A stretch of 64,000 nucleotides of DNA. It comes from Oceanicaulis alexandrii DSM 11625 (lineage in GTDB: Bacteria; Pseudomonadota; Alphaproteobacteria; Caulobacterales; Maricaulaceae). The notes under the pieces were generated by a model. The model was not told the DNA's origin and did no database searches. It worked only from the letters and a program-made list of their open reading frames with translations. Location of the stretch: assembly GCF_000420265.1 (NCBI RefSeq), contig NZ_ATUP01000001.1, positions 434,001 through 498,000 on the forward strand, written 5' to 3'. A program made the position numbers and the translations under genes. Position 1 is the stretch's first letter, and every line of letters begins with the position of its first letter. Shown piece after piece: positions 26,648 to 35,481 of the stretch.

Positions 26648-28711
26648 ATGACTTTGCGTACTACTCTGCTTGGCGCATGCGCCTGCCTCGCCCTCACCCC
26701 GGCTGCGCTCGCCCAGTCCGAGGCCGACCAGCGCGAAACCGACGACGTGATCGTCGTCACTGGTTCGCTCGGCGCGTTCGGCGCGATGAAATCCAGCGCC
26801 CCGATCCTTGAGACCGCCCGCTCTGTGTCTGTGGTCACCGCTGAGGACTTTCTGGCGCGGGGCGCGCTGACGCTTGATGACTCGCTGAACTACACAGCCG
26901 GGGTCGTCGGCGACACATTCGGCTTCTCCACGCGCGGCGACTTCTTCCAGGTCCGCGGTCTGGACGTGCCCGAGTATCGCGACAACCTGCAGGCCCTGTT
27001 TGGCAACTACAACAACACCCGCCCGCACCTCTACACGGTGGATCAGGTCGAAGTGCTCAAGGGCCCGGCCTCGGTTCTCTATGGCCAAGGCTCTCCGGGC
27101 GGGATTGTGAACCTCGCCTCAAAGGTCGCGGGTCCGGATCTCGGTCAGGAAGTCGTGCTGAGCTATGGCACCCATGATCGCTTGGAAATCGCTGGTGATT
27201 TCAGCGCCACGCTGATCGAGGACACGCTCTATGCCCGTTTTGTCGGCGTGGCGCGCGATTCCGACACCCAGGTCGATTACGTGAATGATGACGCCATCTC
27301 GCTGGCGCCGTCCCTGACCTGGACCCCAGGCGAGAACACCGAGATCAATCTGCTGGTCAATTATGACGAGCGTGACGGCGATACGGCGCACCAGTTCCTG
27401 CCCCTGACCGGGACTTTATACCCGGGGCCAAACGGTGAGCACATGTCCAGTTCCGTCTATCATGGCGAGCCGGGCTTTAACCGTTATGACACGGAATCCA
27501 CCTCCATCACCGTAATCGCCAGCCACCAGCTGAACGAGATTTTCACGCTGGAAGGCACGGCGCGCTGGCGTGATTCCTCATCCGAGTATTCCCAGAGCTG
27601 GCTGGCCTTCGCCGGCGCGGGCGTGCCGCGTCTCAACGCAGACGGCAATGGCGTGCGCTCCTGGTATGACAATCCGGCCTCGTCCGAACAGCTCGCGTTT
27701 GATGCGCGCGTCCGTGCTGATTTCATGACCGGCGCCTTGGAGCACGAAGTGCTTGCAGGCGTGAACTATCAGGATGTGGAGCTGACCTCCTCGCGCGCCT
27801 TCTTGCGTCAGGGCGTCCTGAACGCTTTCAACCCGGTGTACGGCAATGGCGTCCCGTCCATGGCGGAGCTTGACGCGGTGCGCGGCACGACCGAGAGCGA
27901 AAGCGAATACTGGGGCTTTTACGCCCATGACCAGATCAGCTGGAACAACTGGATCGCCAATTTCGGCGTGCGTGTGGACGACGTCTCCAACAGCAATAAC
28001 GGCGTGTCTCAGGATGTCGACGCCACCACGATTGCTGCAGGACTGCTATATGCCTTCGACAACGGTCTGTCGCCCTATGTCAGCTATGCTGAATCCTTCG
28101 AGCCTCAGCTGGGTGTGGACAATGTCACCGGCGCTGCGCTGAAGCCGGAAGAGGGCGAACAGTTCGAGCTGGGCGTGAAGTACCAGCCGGCCGGTTCGCG
28201 CAGCTATGTGACCCTGGCCTATTTCGACATCACCCAGTCCAACCTGCCCAATCCGCAAGGCCTGCCCAATGCGCCCTCCCAGCAAGAGGGCGAAGCGAGC
28301 ATCACCGGGTTTGAGATTGAAGGCGTCACTGTCGTCGAGCTGCCTGTTGGTGATCTCAAGCTCAATGCTTCAGCGTCCTGGCTGGACGCGGAAGACCCTA
28401 ACGGCCAGCCCTTCTCTTCCATTCCTGAAGAACAGGCGTCGATCTGGGGCGAGTTCTCGCCCACAGCAATGCAAGACCTGCGACTGGGCGTAGGCGTCCG
28501 TTATCTGGGTGACAATGAAAGCGGCTCGATCACAACCGACGGCTACACGGTCGCCGACATGATGGTGGGCTATGACTTTGAAAACTGGAGCGCGATGTTG
28601 AACGTGCGCAACCTGTTTGATGAAGAGTATTACGCCACCTGTCTGGCGCGGGGCGATTGCTTCCCCGGCGAGGAACGCACCGTCAATCTTCGCGTCGCTC
28701 GACGCTTCTAG
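26648..28711 (+). CDS. TonB-dependent siderophore receptor
   Basis: 687 residues. Signal peptide (cleavage near ALAQS, about 24), a TonB-box-like DDVIVVTG, a plug domain with DVPEYRDNLQ, VEVLKGPASVLYGQGSPGGIVN and a 22-strand barrel ending VARRF, with a terminal aromatic as usual for outer-membrane barrels. Imports a ferric siderophore; which one is unknown. First gene of an operon with an inner-membrane protein and a PepSY protein, all downstream of a Fur box. Confidence 0.95.
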   Translation: MTLRTTLLGACACLALTPAALAQSEADQRETDDVIVVTGSLGAFGAMKSSAPILETARSVSVVTAEDFLARGALTLDDSLNYTAGVVGDTFGFSTRGDFFQVRGLDVPEYRDNLQALFGNYNNTRPHLYTVDQVEVLKGPASVLYGQGSPGGIVNLASKVAGPDLGQEVVLSYGTHDRLEIAGDFSATLIEDTLYARFVGVARDSDTQVDYVNDDAISLAPSLTWTPGENTEINLLVNYDERDGDTAHQFLPLTGTLYPGPNGEHMSSSVYHGEPGFNRYDTESTSITVIASHQLNEIFTLEGTARWRDSSSEYSQSWLAFAGAGVPRLNADGNGVRSWYDNPASSEQLAFDARVRADFMTGALEHEVLAGVNYQDVELTSSRAFLRQGVLNAFNPVYGNGVPSMAELDAVRGTTESESEYWGFYAHDQISWNNWIANFGVRVDDVSNSNNGVSQDVDATTIAAGLLYAFDNGLSPYVSYAESFEPQLGVDNVTGAALKPEEGEQFELGVKYQPAGSRSYVTLAYFDITQSNLPNPQGLPNAPSQQEGEASITGFEIEGVTVVELPVGDLKLNASASWLDAEDPNGQPFSSIPEEQASIWGEFSPTAMQDLRLGVGVRYLGDNESGSITTDGYTVADMMVGYDFENWSAMLNVRNLFDEEYYATCLARGDCFPGEERTVNLRVARRF

Positions 28712-28728
28712 GATCAGGTGCTGAGATC

Positions 28729-29319
28729 GTGGCGACCTCTTCGATTGCAGCACTGATCGCCGGACTGGCGCTGGGTCTTCTCGGCCTGGCGCTGGTTCGG
28801 CTGTCCTGGATCCGGCGTCAGGGTTCACACAGCCGCCTGATGATGGCGGGATGGGCCCTGATGATCGTATCCGCCTGGCCGTTCGTGTTCGCCCTGGGGC
28901 CAGACCTGGGCGTCACCGCGGCTTTCATCGCGCCCATGCTGGGCGCGATGAGCATTATGTCACAAGGGATGAGCCGGCCTGTCTCCGCTCCCGCTCTCAA
29001 AGCTGTCCCGGTTTCAACCGGCGACCGCTCCCGCTGGATGGCGAGCTTGCGCACCCTGTCCGTCGCCGCGCTGGCGGGACCTGTCTCGCTGGGCGTGACT
29101 CTGATCGCCAGCATCGCTCTGTTCCGTCTGACCCAGACTTTGAACTGGGCCACGCCCGACAGCCTGTTCGCCACCTTGGTGTTCGCGCCCCTGGGCTGGG
29201 CGGGATTGGCTGTGATCTGCGCGCTGGAAGCCCCCCTGCGCTGGCGCACCGCCGCCCTGGTCGGCCTCGCTCTCGTCTGCGCGCTCATCGCGCTTTTTCT
29301 TTCGCCCCCGGTTTCGTGA
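28729..29319 (+). CDS. Inner-membrane protein in siderophore-uptake operon
   Basis: 196 residues from GTG 28729 (AGGTG 8-10 bases upstream), 17 bp after the receptor stop. Five to six hydrophobic helices with a polar linker near 85-105. Not recognised. It sits where other proteobacterial siderophore operons carry small unassigned membrane proteins (DUF3325/DUF3649 types), and its position suggests a role in ferric-siderophore handling. The PepSY gene begins 11 bp later. Confidence 0.65.
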   Translation: MATSSIAALIAGLALGLLGLALVRLSWIRRQGSHSRLMMAGWALMIVSAWPFVFALGPDLGVTAAFIAPMLGAMSIMSQGMSRPVSAPALKAVPVSTGDRSRWMASLRTLSVAALAGPVSLGVTLIASIALFRLTQTLNWATPDSLFATLVFAPLGWAGLAVICALEAPLRWRTAALVGLALVCALIALFLSPPVS

Positions 29320-29330
29320 GATCCTGACTT

Positions 29331-30863
29331 ATGGCCGCTTCCTCTCGCCCCTCTGTCTGGCCCGACCTCTCCGCCAAGCTCGTCGCCCGCATGCTCTCCG
29401 CCCATGCCGGGATCGGCGTGGTGCTGGGCGCTTTGCTCTATATCGTCTCCCTGAGCGGGGTTCTGGTGGTGTTTCACGCCGAGTTCGCCCGCTGGGAGCA
29501 GCCTCACATCACCGAAGTCAGCGCCGCATCGCCAGAGCTGGCCGCCCGTTCGGCGCAAACCCTGCTCGATCATGCGAGCGCGGCCGGCGAGACGCCGGAC
29601 CGCATCTCGGTCTTCCTGCCCACCCCGGATTCCCCGCGGCTCGCTGGCGGGTATGGCGACACCTACTGGTTCATTGATGAGAGCGCGGCTTTGGGCGAGA
29701 CGATCGACCACGGCTTTTCCGAATTTCTGATCGACCTGCATTACTATCTGCATCTGCCCTCCACGCTGGGCCTGATCGTGGTGGGGCTTTTGGGCGTGAT
29801 GATGCTGGCGCTGGTCGTGTCAGGATTCCTGGCCCATCCGCGTGTGTTCAAGGATGCGTTTCGCAGTCACAAGCCCGGCAATGGCCAGCTGAGCCTGGCG
29901 GACCGCCACAACCGGCTGTCGGTCTGGGGCGCGCCGTTTCACATCATGATCCCGCTGACCGGCGCCGCTTTGGGGCTCGCCACCCTCGTGGCGCTGACCC
30001 TGGCGCAGACCCAGCCGGGCATGACCGTCAACGCGATGTTCGATACCGTTTTCGGCCCCGGCGCAGAGGAGACCGCAGAAGCCGGTCCCCTGCCCGACAT
30101 CGCCCAGGCGCTGCGCGTGGTGGAGAGCGACTTCACCGACGCTGGCCTGACGCCCTGGATCGTGCAGATCGAAAACCCCGGACAGGACGGGCAGACCCTG
30201 CAAATCCTGACCGCCGCCAATCAGCGGCTGATCTTCGGCGAATACCTGCAATTCTCCCCGGACGGCGCGTTCATCGGCAAGACCGGACTGGATGACGGCG
30301 CATTTGGTCAACAGGCCACGGCGTCCGTCTACAACCTGCATTTCGGAAACTGGGGCGGCGTGCCCGTCAAGCTGATCTATGTGGCGCTGGGCCTCGCTCT
30401 GTGCGTGGTCTGCGTCAGCGGCGTGCAGCTCTGGCTTTACAAGCGCGCCCGCAAAAAAGGCCCGCAGCCGCGTCTGGAACGCAGCTGGATCGCTTTGGTC
30501 TGGGGACCGCCGGCCCTGATCGGTCTCGTGCTGGCGCTCGACCGGGTGCTGGGCCTCGCAGACGCGGCGATGCCTGCGGTCTTCTGGATCGGCTTGCTGA
30601 TCATCACGGGGCTCAGCATGTTCACGCCGTCAACCGCGACGCTGTCTCGCGGTCTAAAACTGTCGGGCTCGGCGCTGATTCTCATTGGCGCGGGTGCGCA
30701 TTTCCTGGCCTATGGCGTGTCCGGCTATCAAAGCCCGGCAGCCTGGGGCGTATTCGCAGGCTTGATGATCAGCGCCCTGGCGCTAGGCGTGAACGCCTTG
30801 ACGGCCTCAACGCCTCTTCGCGCGCCAAAGCCCGCACCCGCTGACCCGCAGGTTCAAGCCTAA
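29331..30863 (+). CDS. PepSY-associated membrane protein (ferric-siderophore reductase type)
   Basis: 510 residues with about eight membrane helices. The first (about 22-45) is followed by a periplasmic PepSY-like region (about 50-140), then HYYLHLPS and a second pair of helices, another periplasmic domain (about 245-345), NLHFGNWGG, and four more helices. Histidines at helix ends (H-x(n)-H; LHYYLHL, NLHFGNWGG) can ligate haem, consistent with PiuB/FoxB-like proteins that reduce ferric siderophores. Its stop overlaps the stop of the convergent gene at 30860. Confidence 0.85.
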   Translation: MAASSRPSVWPDLSAKLVARMLSAHAGIGVVLGALLYIVSLSGVLVVFHAEFARWEQPHITEVSAASPELAARSAQTLLDHASAAGETPDRISVFLPTPDSPRLAGGYGDTYWFIDESAALGETIDHGFSEFLIDLHYYLHLPSTLGLIVVGLLGVMMLALVVSGFLAHPRVFKDAFRSHKPGNGQLSLADRHNRLSVWGAPFHIMIPLTGAALGLATLVALTLAQTQPGMTVNAMFDTVFGPGAEETAEAGPLPDIAQALRVVESDFTDAGLTPWIVQIENPGQDGQTLQILTAANQRLIFGEYLQFSPDGAFIGKTGLDDGAFGQQATASVYNLHFGNWGGVPVKLIYVALGLALCVVCVSGVQLWLYKRARKKGPQPRLERSWIALVWGPPALIGLVLALDRVLGLADAAMPAVFWIGLLIITGLSMFTPSTATLSRGLKLSGSALILIGAGAHFLAYGVSGYQSPAAWGVFAGLMISALALGVNALTASTPLRAPKPAPADPQVQA

Positions 30864-31288
30864 ACCAAGACGACATTGCGCCCTTTACCGGGGATGGGGT
30901 CCATCACAGATGGCGGACAGTTCAGCCAGGCGGTCATCTGCCCCCAGCGCTGAAAGCCGCGCGCCGCGAATTCACGATCCCTGAGAAGTTTGACCATCAG
31001 CGCCGCTTTCTTGCAGTTACGCGGACCGGTGATGTAGGCGATCTGGGTTGTGAGCGGGATGTGCAAGCTGACGCTCAAGGCCAGCTCGCTGTACTCAAAC
31101 GGATGCTGGCGGATCGTCGCGGCGCGATAATCCACGATCAGGCCCTGAACAGGTATCTCCCGGAAGCGCTCGCCCAAGCGGCGTATGCCGGGCACGGACT
31201 GGTCAATCGTCATGTTGGCGCCAACCGCCAGATACCAGATCCTCGGACGCTCACAGATCAATTCACTGGCGTAAATCAAACGGCTCAT
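30860..31288 (-). CDS. Unassigned protein, possibly STAS/SpoIIAA-like
   Basis: 142 residues from ATG 31288. Alternating strands and helices (PRIWYLAVGANMTIDQ; VQGLIVDYRAATI; IAYITGPRNCKKAALM) fit the SpoIIAA-like fold found in many short alphaproteobacterial proteins, but I cannot confirm it. No catalytic motif is visible. Convergent with the PepSY gene (4-bp overlap of ends). Confidence 0.55.
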   Translation of the reverse strand: MSRLIYASELICERPRIWYLAVGANMTIDQSVPGIRRLGERFREIPVQGLIVDYRAATIRQHPFEYSELALSVSLHIPLTTQIAYITGPRNCKKAALMVKLLRDREFAARGFQRWGQMTAWLNCPPSVMDPIPGKGRNVVLV

Positions 31289-31365
31289 GCCAAGAATTCT
31301 GCGGCGCATATTTTAATAACTTATGATCGTGTCGCGCGTCTGAATCCACGGGCGCCGGGCCGCCA

Positions 31366-32244
31366 TCAGCCCCGACAGCGGTCTGTTTCCCCTCGCTCGA
31401 TCAAGGCTCTGGAACGCATCAGAGCCTCTGTGACAAGCCCCATCACCGCCTTGATCCGCGGCGCATCGCGAAGATCGGGATGTGTGAGCACCCACAAATC
31501 TTCCCAAGGCTCCACTTTTGAGCCCGGAATGCGGATCAATCGCTCATCTGACTCTGCGATATAACAAGCCCCCCGGATCATGCCCTGCCCGCGCGCGGCC
31601 GCCTCGTGCAGCATATCGATATCATCAATCACATAGCCGACCGGCGCTTCTGGGCATGGGGAGCGCTCGATCCATTGCGCCGGCGTGCGCCGCACCAGCC
31701 AGCGCCGGTCAGGCAGGGCCACCTGGTCGAAATAATCCCGGGCGCAGTAATGGGCCAGCGCATAGGGAAACAACCGTCGCCCCACCAGATGCTCATCCGG
31801 CGCAGATGCGCCGCGAATGACGATGTCCGCATCAGACCGGTCCAGATCCGCATAGGCGTACGAGCATTTCAATGTCAGCGAAATATCAGGATTGGCTTGT
31901 GCAAACGCGGTCAGCTCTTCAAGCAAGACCACCCGTGCGATGGCGTCTGGCAAGGACACCGTCACCGGCCCCGCCATGTCTGGCGACACTGCGCGAAGGC
32001 GTCGCTCGCCCTCCAGACAGGCCGCCTCCATCCGGATCGCCGCTTCCAGCACAGGCGCCCCCACTGCTGTCACCTGATAGCGACCGGATATCCGTTCAAA
32101 GACCGCTCCGCCCATGCGCCGGGTCAGGTCCGCCAGACGCCGCGACACAGTGGCATGGTTCACGCCCAACGCCGCGCCGGCCTGTCTTATCGCCCCGGTA
32201 CGCGCCAGAGCCAGCACCAGCCTGAAATCATCCCAGTTCGTCAT
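31366..32244 (-). CDS. LysR-family transcriptional regulator
   Basis: 292 residues. Canonical N-terminal wHTH (WDDFRLVLALARTGAIRQAGAALGVNHATVSRRLADL) and a LysR substrate-binding domain. It belongs to the class that starts with an unusual W-D-D-F and lacks a long linker. It is divergent from the secreted protein gene at 32352 (107-bp spacer), its probable target. Confidence 0.92.
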   Translation of the reverse strand: MTNWDDFRLVLALARTGAIRQAGAALGVNHATVSRRLADLTRRMGGAVFERISGRYQVTAVGAPVLEAAIRMEAACLEGERRLRAVSPDMAGPVTVSLPDAIARVVLLEELTAFAQANPDISLTLKCSYAYADLDRSDADIVIRGASAPDEHLVGRRLFPYALAHYCARDYFDQVALPDRRWLVRRTPAQWIERSPCPEAPVGYVIDDIDMLHEAAARGQGMIRGACYIAESDERLIRIPGSKVEPWEDLWVLTHPDLRDAPRIKAVMGLVTEALMRSRALIERGETDRCRG

Positions 32245-32351
32245 CTTCGCCCCTTCTGGTGCATTAACGCACCAGAAAGGGCGAGAGACAATCCACAGAA
32301 GACCGGCCTGTCAGTGATAGATGGTGCGAAAATCAACCATTGAGAGCTCCC

Positions 32352-33701
32352 ATGCGTTTCTTACTCCACTTGACCTCCAGCGCTCTGCTTGGCCTAGCGA
32401 CACCCCCGGCCCTGGCCGAAACCGGACTGCTGATCCTCAGCCCACAGCCCATCACCCTACCCCTTGAGACCCCGGCGGCCCTGGATGCCCTTGGGTGCTC
32501 GGTCTGGCGTCATGGCCGGGTGGGCGCATCCCGCGGTGAGCTGTCGCTTGGCGACGCCACCCATTTTGCTCTCACGAGTTGTGAGACCGATCAGACCACG
32601 ACCGCCGAAGGGCGCGCTGCGCTGCGCTTCAGTCTCGGCCTGCCCGAGAGCGCCGTTCTTATTGAAGGCGCATATCGGAACAAGGAGGTGCACCCCGCCT
32701 CCATGACCGAAACAGCAGAGCGGTATTACGTCCTGAAAATCAGCCGCTTCAACAATACCGATGTGGGTGCGCGTCAGGCCGAACATGCCGCCTTCATGGC
32801 GACCGCAGCCGAGCGCCCCCATGCCTTCTCCATTGCGGCGACGATCGATGTGGACTGGGCGACGGGCATGCCCACGCCGGACACGGTGGAGGTGTTTTAC
32901 TATCGCGACTATGCCGAAAGCCGCGCCTTCGTCACAGGGAATGACGACATCATCACAGCGTCCGATGCGTTTAACGCCGCCCATTTCGACGCATATGTGT
33001 ATTTCGCCGGTCTGACGCCCGACGCGCGCGCGCCACAAACCCGGCTGGAGGCCGGCTCGGTGCTCAGCTACACGCTCGCCGCGCCTTCAGAAACAGGCGT
33101 GCAGGCGCGCAACGGCTTCGCCCAGTTTGACGCCATGGCCGCCGCACAGCGGGCTTCCTGGCCGCGCTTTGATGTGCGCAGCACCATTTTGGGGGATTTT
33201 GAACCGGAGAGCGTGCAGATGCATGTCTGGCCCTCTCAACAAGCGGCCGACGCGTATGAGACCTATGAACGCCGCCCCCTGCTGGAGAGCTTTGCATCTC
33301 AAGGCTGGACGGGGCGTCGGATTTACAGCGCCGTTCTGGAAGATGACCTCGATCTGACGCTCGACCCCGACAAGTTTTACACGCTGGCGCTGGCCTGGTT
33401 TGACCCGGAAAATCCAACCGATTATGCGCGCTATCTCGATATGGTCGCCGGGGACCTCGCCGCCGTCGGCGGGCGGTTTGTGTACAAGATGTACAATCCC
33501 GACGCCCATCTGACCGGTGAGACGCTGGACGCGCCCGACCAGATCACCCTGGCCGAATGGGACAGCATTGAAAGCCTGCGCGCCTTGCGCAGCCTGCCCC
33601 AATATCAAGCCGCCGCCCCGTATCTCGACAGCGGAACGCGATATTTCGAGTTCTACAGCCTCACCCTCACCTCGCCCTCACAAGGCGTCACCGCGCCCTA
33701 G
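32352..33701 (+). CDS. Secreted protein with C-terminal DUF1330-like/dimeric barrel domain
   Basis: 449 residues from ATG 32352. A signal peptide (cleavage near ALAET) is followed by three segments that each look like ferredoxin-like alpha-beta domains. The last (about 345-440; FYTLALAWFDPENPTDYARYLDMVAG, then LAEWDSIESLRALRSLPQYQ) resembles DUF1330/antibiotic-monooxygenase-like dimeric barrels. No catalytic residues can be named. Divergent from the LysR regulator. The array of repeats starts 14 bp past the stop. Confidence 0.6.
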   Translation: MRFLLHLTSSALLGLATPPALAETGLLILSPQPITLPLETPAALDALGCSVWRHGRVGASRGELSLGDATHFALTSCETDQTTTAEGRAALRFSLGLPESAVLIEGAYRNKEVHPASMTETAERYYVLKISRFNNTDVGARQAEHAAFMATAAERPHAFSIAATIDVDWATGMPTPDTVEVFYYRDYAESRAFVTGNDDIITASDAFNAAHFDAYVYFAGLTPDARAPQTRLEAGSVLSYTLAAPSETGVQARNGFAQFDAMAAAQRASWPRFDVRSTILGDFEPESVQMHVWPSQQAADAYETYERRPLLESFASQGWTGRRIYSAVLEDDLDLTLDPDKFYTLALAWFDPENPTDYARYLDMVAGDLAAVGGRFVYKMYNPDAHLTGETLDAPDQITLAEWDSIESLRALRSLPQYQAAAPYLDSGTRYFEFYSLTLTSPSQGVTAP

Positions 33702-33714
33702 CGCCTCCCCACAC

Positions 33715-33963
33715 CCGAGCCGCAGGCTCGCAAGGGCGAACGCCCGCCCGCAGCGAAGCGAGGATCGACTGAGCGGAGCGAAGGAGAACAAGAAAACCGG
33801 ACCGCAGGTCCGCAAGGGCGAACGCCCGCCCGAAGCGAGGCGAGGAGTGAAAGCCCGAACGGGCTTGAGCATCAGTCAAACCGAGCCGCAGGCTCGCAAG
33901 CGCGAAAGCGCGCCCGCAGCGAAGCGAGGATCGACCGAACGGAGTGAAGGAGAACAGAAAAAA
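33715..33963 (+). repeat. Three tandem copies of an ~83-bp dispersed repeat
   Basis: Copies at 33715-33796, 33797-33880 and 33881-33963. Each starts CCGRRCCGCAGG, has short palindromes (GAGCCGCAGGCTC; GGGCGAACGCCC), then CCGCAGCGAAGCGAGGA or close, and ends in GAAGGAGAACA plus an A-run (copy 2 has a different second half). A diverged fourth copy is at 6441-6525. The third copy ends exactly where the host tRNA-Leu 3' end begins. The six frames give spurious ORFs here. Confidence 0.9.
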
Positions 33964-34021
33964 TGGTGCGGGCGGCCGGACTTGAACCGGCACGGGCGTT
34001 GCCGCCCAACGGATTTTAAGT
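33964..34021 (-). pseudogene. 3' half of host tRNA-Leu(UAA), split by element insertion
   Basis: Minus strand: from the anticodon-loop AAAATCCG through the variable arm (GGGCGGCAACGCCC), T-arm GGTTCAAGTCC, acceptor strand CGCCCGC and ACCA. 54 tRNA nucleotides (33964-34017) plus the rest of the core. The matching 5' half (acceptor GCGGGCG) is at 57118-57152. Joined at the core they make an intact 89-nt intronless tRNA-Leu with anticodon UAA. The DNA upstream on the element side (AATAAAT) supplies no 5' half, so this gene is dead. Confidence 0.92.
34012..34021. other. attL core
   Basis: GATTTTAAGT, equal to the core at 57112-57121. It covers the tRNA anticodon loop (minus-strand ACTTAAAATC, containing the anticodon TAA). 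Confidence 0.92.
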
Positions 34022-34301
34022 ATTTATTAACTTATTGCAAGCCTCTAAAACAAAACGCTTTTTAAGAGGTTTCTGTGTGTATGTGTAAGAAACTGTGTCG
34101 GTTAAAATGTCATTTGACGATCAATCAGATCGATAGCGCATAACAGAATTTCACCAAAGCTCGTGCTATTATTGAGCCACGAGATTCGAGCCAGCGCAAA
34201 GGGTCAGTTTTTATGTTAACTTTCAATAAGATAAACTGTTGCCTCGCCAAGCTCTGTACGCTTAGATAGAACTACATAGCTATGCAACACTTGATAATTG
34301 A
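34022..34301. other. AT-rich left end of the element
   Basis: About 280 bp without a gene. It holds the arm-type repeat GTATGTGTAAGA (34079-34090), which recurs at 57015-57026 in the same orientation, and otherwise AT-rich DNA typical of an att arm and of the promoter of the ABC-3C operon. Confidence 0.6.
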
Positions 34302-35228
34302 ATGATCCGGCAATACCGATATGAAGACCTAAGCGACGATGAGTTCGAAGAGCTTGCGAACCGTCTTTGCACACAGCTCCTTGGCATCGGAACTATTTCA
34401 TTTGCGCCCGGCAAGGATGGCGGGCGAGATGGAAAATTCACAGGCACGGCAACGCATTACCCGAGTGCGGTCGCGCCTCATAGTGGGAAATTCATTATTC
34501 AATCCAAATGGACTTCTAATCCTGCAGCTTCCTGCGCCGATAACGATTTTGCACGGCTTATGGACAAGGAATTCCCCAAGGTACAGGCGCTCTTTGAGAA
34601 TGGTGAGATTGACCACTACATCGTTTTCACAAATAGGAGAAAGCCCGCAAAATCCACTCTGGTTCTTGCGGAAAAATTCGCCGAAATCGGCCTTACGTCT
34701 GTGGATTTTTTCGGCACAGAGGAGATCGACCGTTGGCTAGAAATGAACCCGGCGATCTGGACGAGCCTCGGTTTTGCCGACAGTAGCCAGCCTTTTCGGG
34801 TTGACCCTACAGACTTGAGCGATGTTGTTGTGGCCTTTAAGGAGGCCGTTGACGACGCTGAACACACGTTCAGCAGCGCAACAAACTTCACTCATGTCAA
34901 ATTCAAGGAAAAGAACAAAATCAACATTCTAACCGATGAGTACGCCGACTATATTAGAAGCGAGTCGATGCCATACTTTTCGGACATCAAGGCCTTTCTG
35001 AGCGATCCACGGAACTCAGAATTTCGAGACCTTTACCACGATGCGGCTGACGACCTGAAACAGAAGATCATGGTGACTAGGAGCCAATTCACGACCTTCG
35101 ATAAGGTCCTAACTTACATCCATGACGCGATCACGAACAACAATCCGAAGCTACGAACAAGAAAGCGGTTCGTCCGCGTCTTCCTTCATTACATGTACCA
35201 CGACTGCGATATCGGCCAGCATGCTTAG
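34302..35228 (+). CDS. ABC-3C system effector with Mrr/PD-(D/E)XK-like nuclease domain
   Basis: 308 residues. The N-terminal 150 residues look like a restriction-endonuclease fold: GKDGGRDGKFTG (about 37-48) provides the acidic pair and FIIQSKW (about 64-70) the Q-x-K catalytic element; TNRRKP and GTEEIDRWL follow. The rest is helical. The following genes, a small middle component and a DUF2326 ATPase, complete an ABC-three-component set. In that class the first protein is the nuclease effector triggered by the ATPase. Low GC versus host. Confidence 0.8.
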   Translation: MIRQYRYEDLSDDEFEELANRLCTQLLGIGTISFAPGKDGGRDGKFTGTATHYPSAVAPHSGKFIIQSKWTSNPAASCADNDFARLMDKEFPKVQALFENGEIDHYIVFTNRRKPAKSTLVLAEKFAEIGLTSVDFFGTEEIDRWLEMNPAIWTSLGFADSSQPFRVDPTDLSDVVVAFKEAVDDAEHTFSSATNFTHVKFKEKNKINILTDEYADYIRSESMPYFSDIKAFLSDPRNSEFRDLYHDAADDLKQKIMVTRSQFTTFDKVLTYIHDAITNNNPKLRTRKRFVRVFLHYMYHDCDIGQHA

Positions 35229-35481
35229 TCCCGCCAAACACCTTGATTTAGACCGCTCGGCACTGCGTGTTTCGAGCGTAATCCTGTCTGAATTGAAACG
35301 TCGCCGGGTTGTATCATTCGATGCTGTTAGGAAGCTCGTGGCAAACCGTATCAAGGATGATAGCGATTTCGTGCTGATGCCAGCGCTCAACTTCTTATAC
35401 CTCATTGGTCGGGTAGATTATCACCCGAAGACAGACTCATTTGAATACATATCCAACGGAGGCAATGCGGATGCAGATTAG
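35221..35481 (+). CDS. ABC-3C middle component
   Basis: 86 residues from ATG 35221, overlapping the effector gene by 8 bp. Small winged-helix-like protein (LDLDRSALRVSSVILSELKR; FVLMPALNFLYLIGRVDYHPKTDSFEYI). Such short middle components occur between effector and ATPase in ABC-3C operons and are thought to bridge them. Assigned mainly from size, fold pattern and position. Confidence 0.72.
   Translation: MLSPAKHLDLDRSALRVSSVILSELKRRRVVSFDAVRKLVANRIKDDSDFVLMPALNFLYLIGRVDYHPKTDSFEYISNGGNADAD

Noticed and set aside
33715-33963. Possible CRISPR array
   Set aside because: Only three imperfect copies in direct contact, without unique spacers and with internal palindromes; no cas genes.
33678-33993. 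Minus-strand frames rich in SFA-PLxRSSLRCGRAFALA
   Set aside because: They are translations of the tandem repeat array and the tRNA 3' half, not proteins.
33517-34065. 182-residue plus-strand frame running through repeats and tRNA
   Set aside because: Overlaps the secreted protein gene, the repeat array and the split tRNA; the end reads as the antisense of the tRNA.
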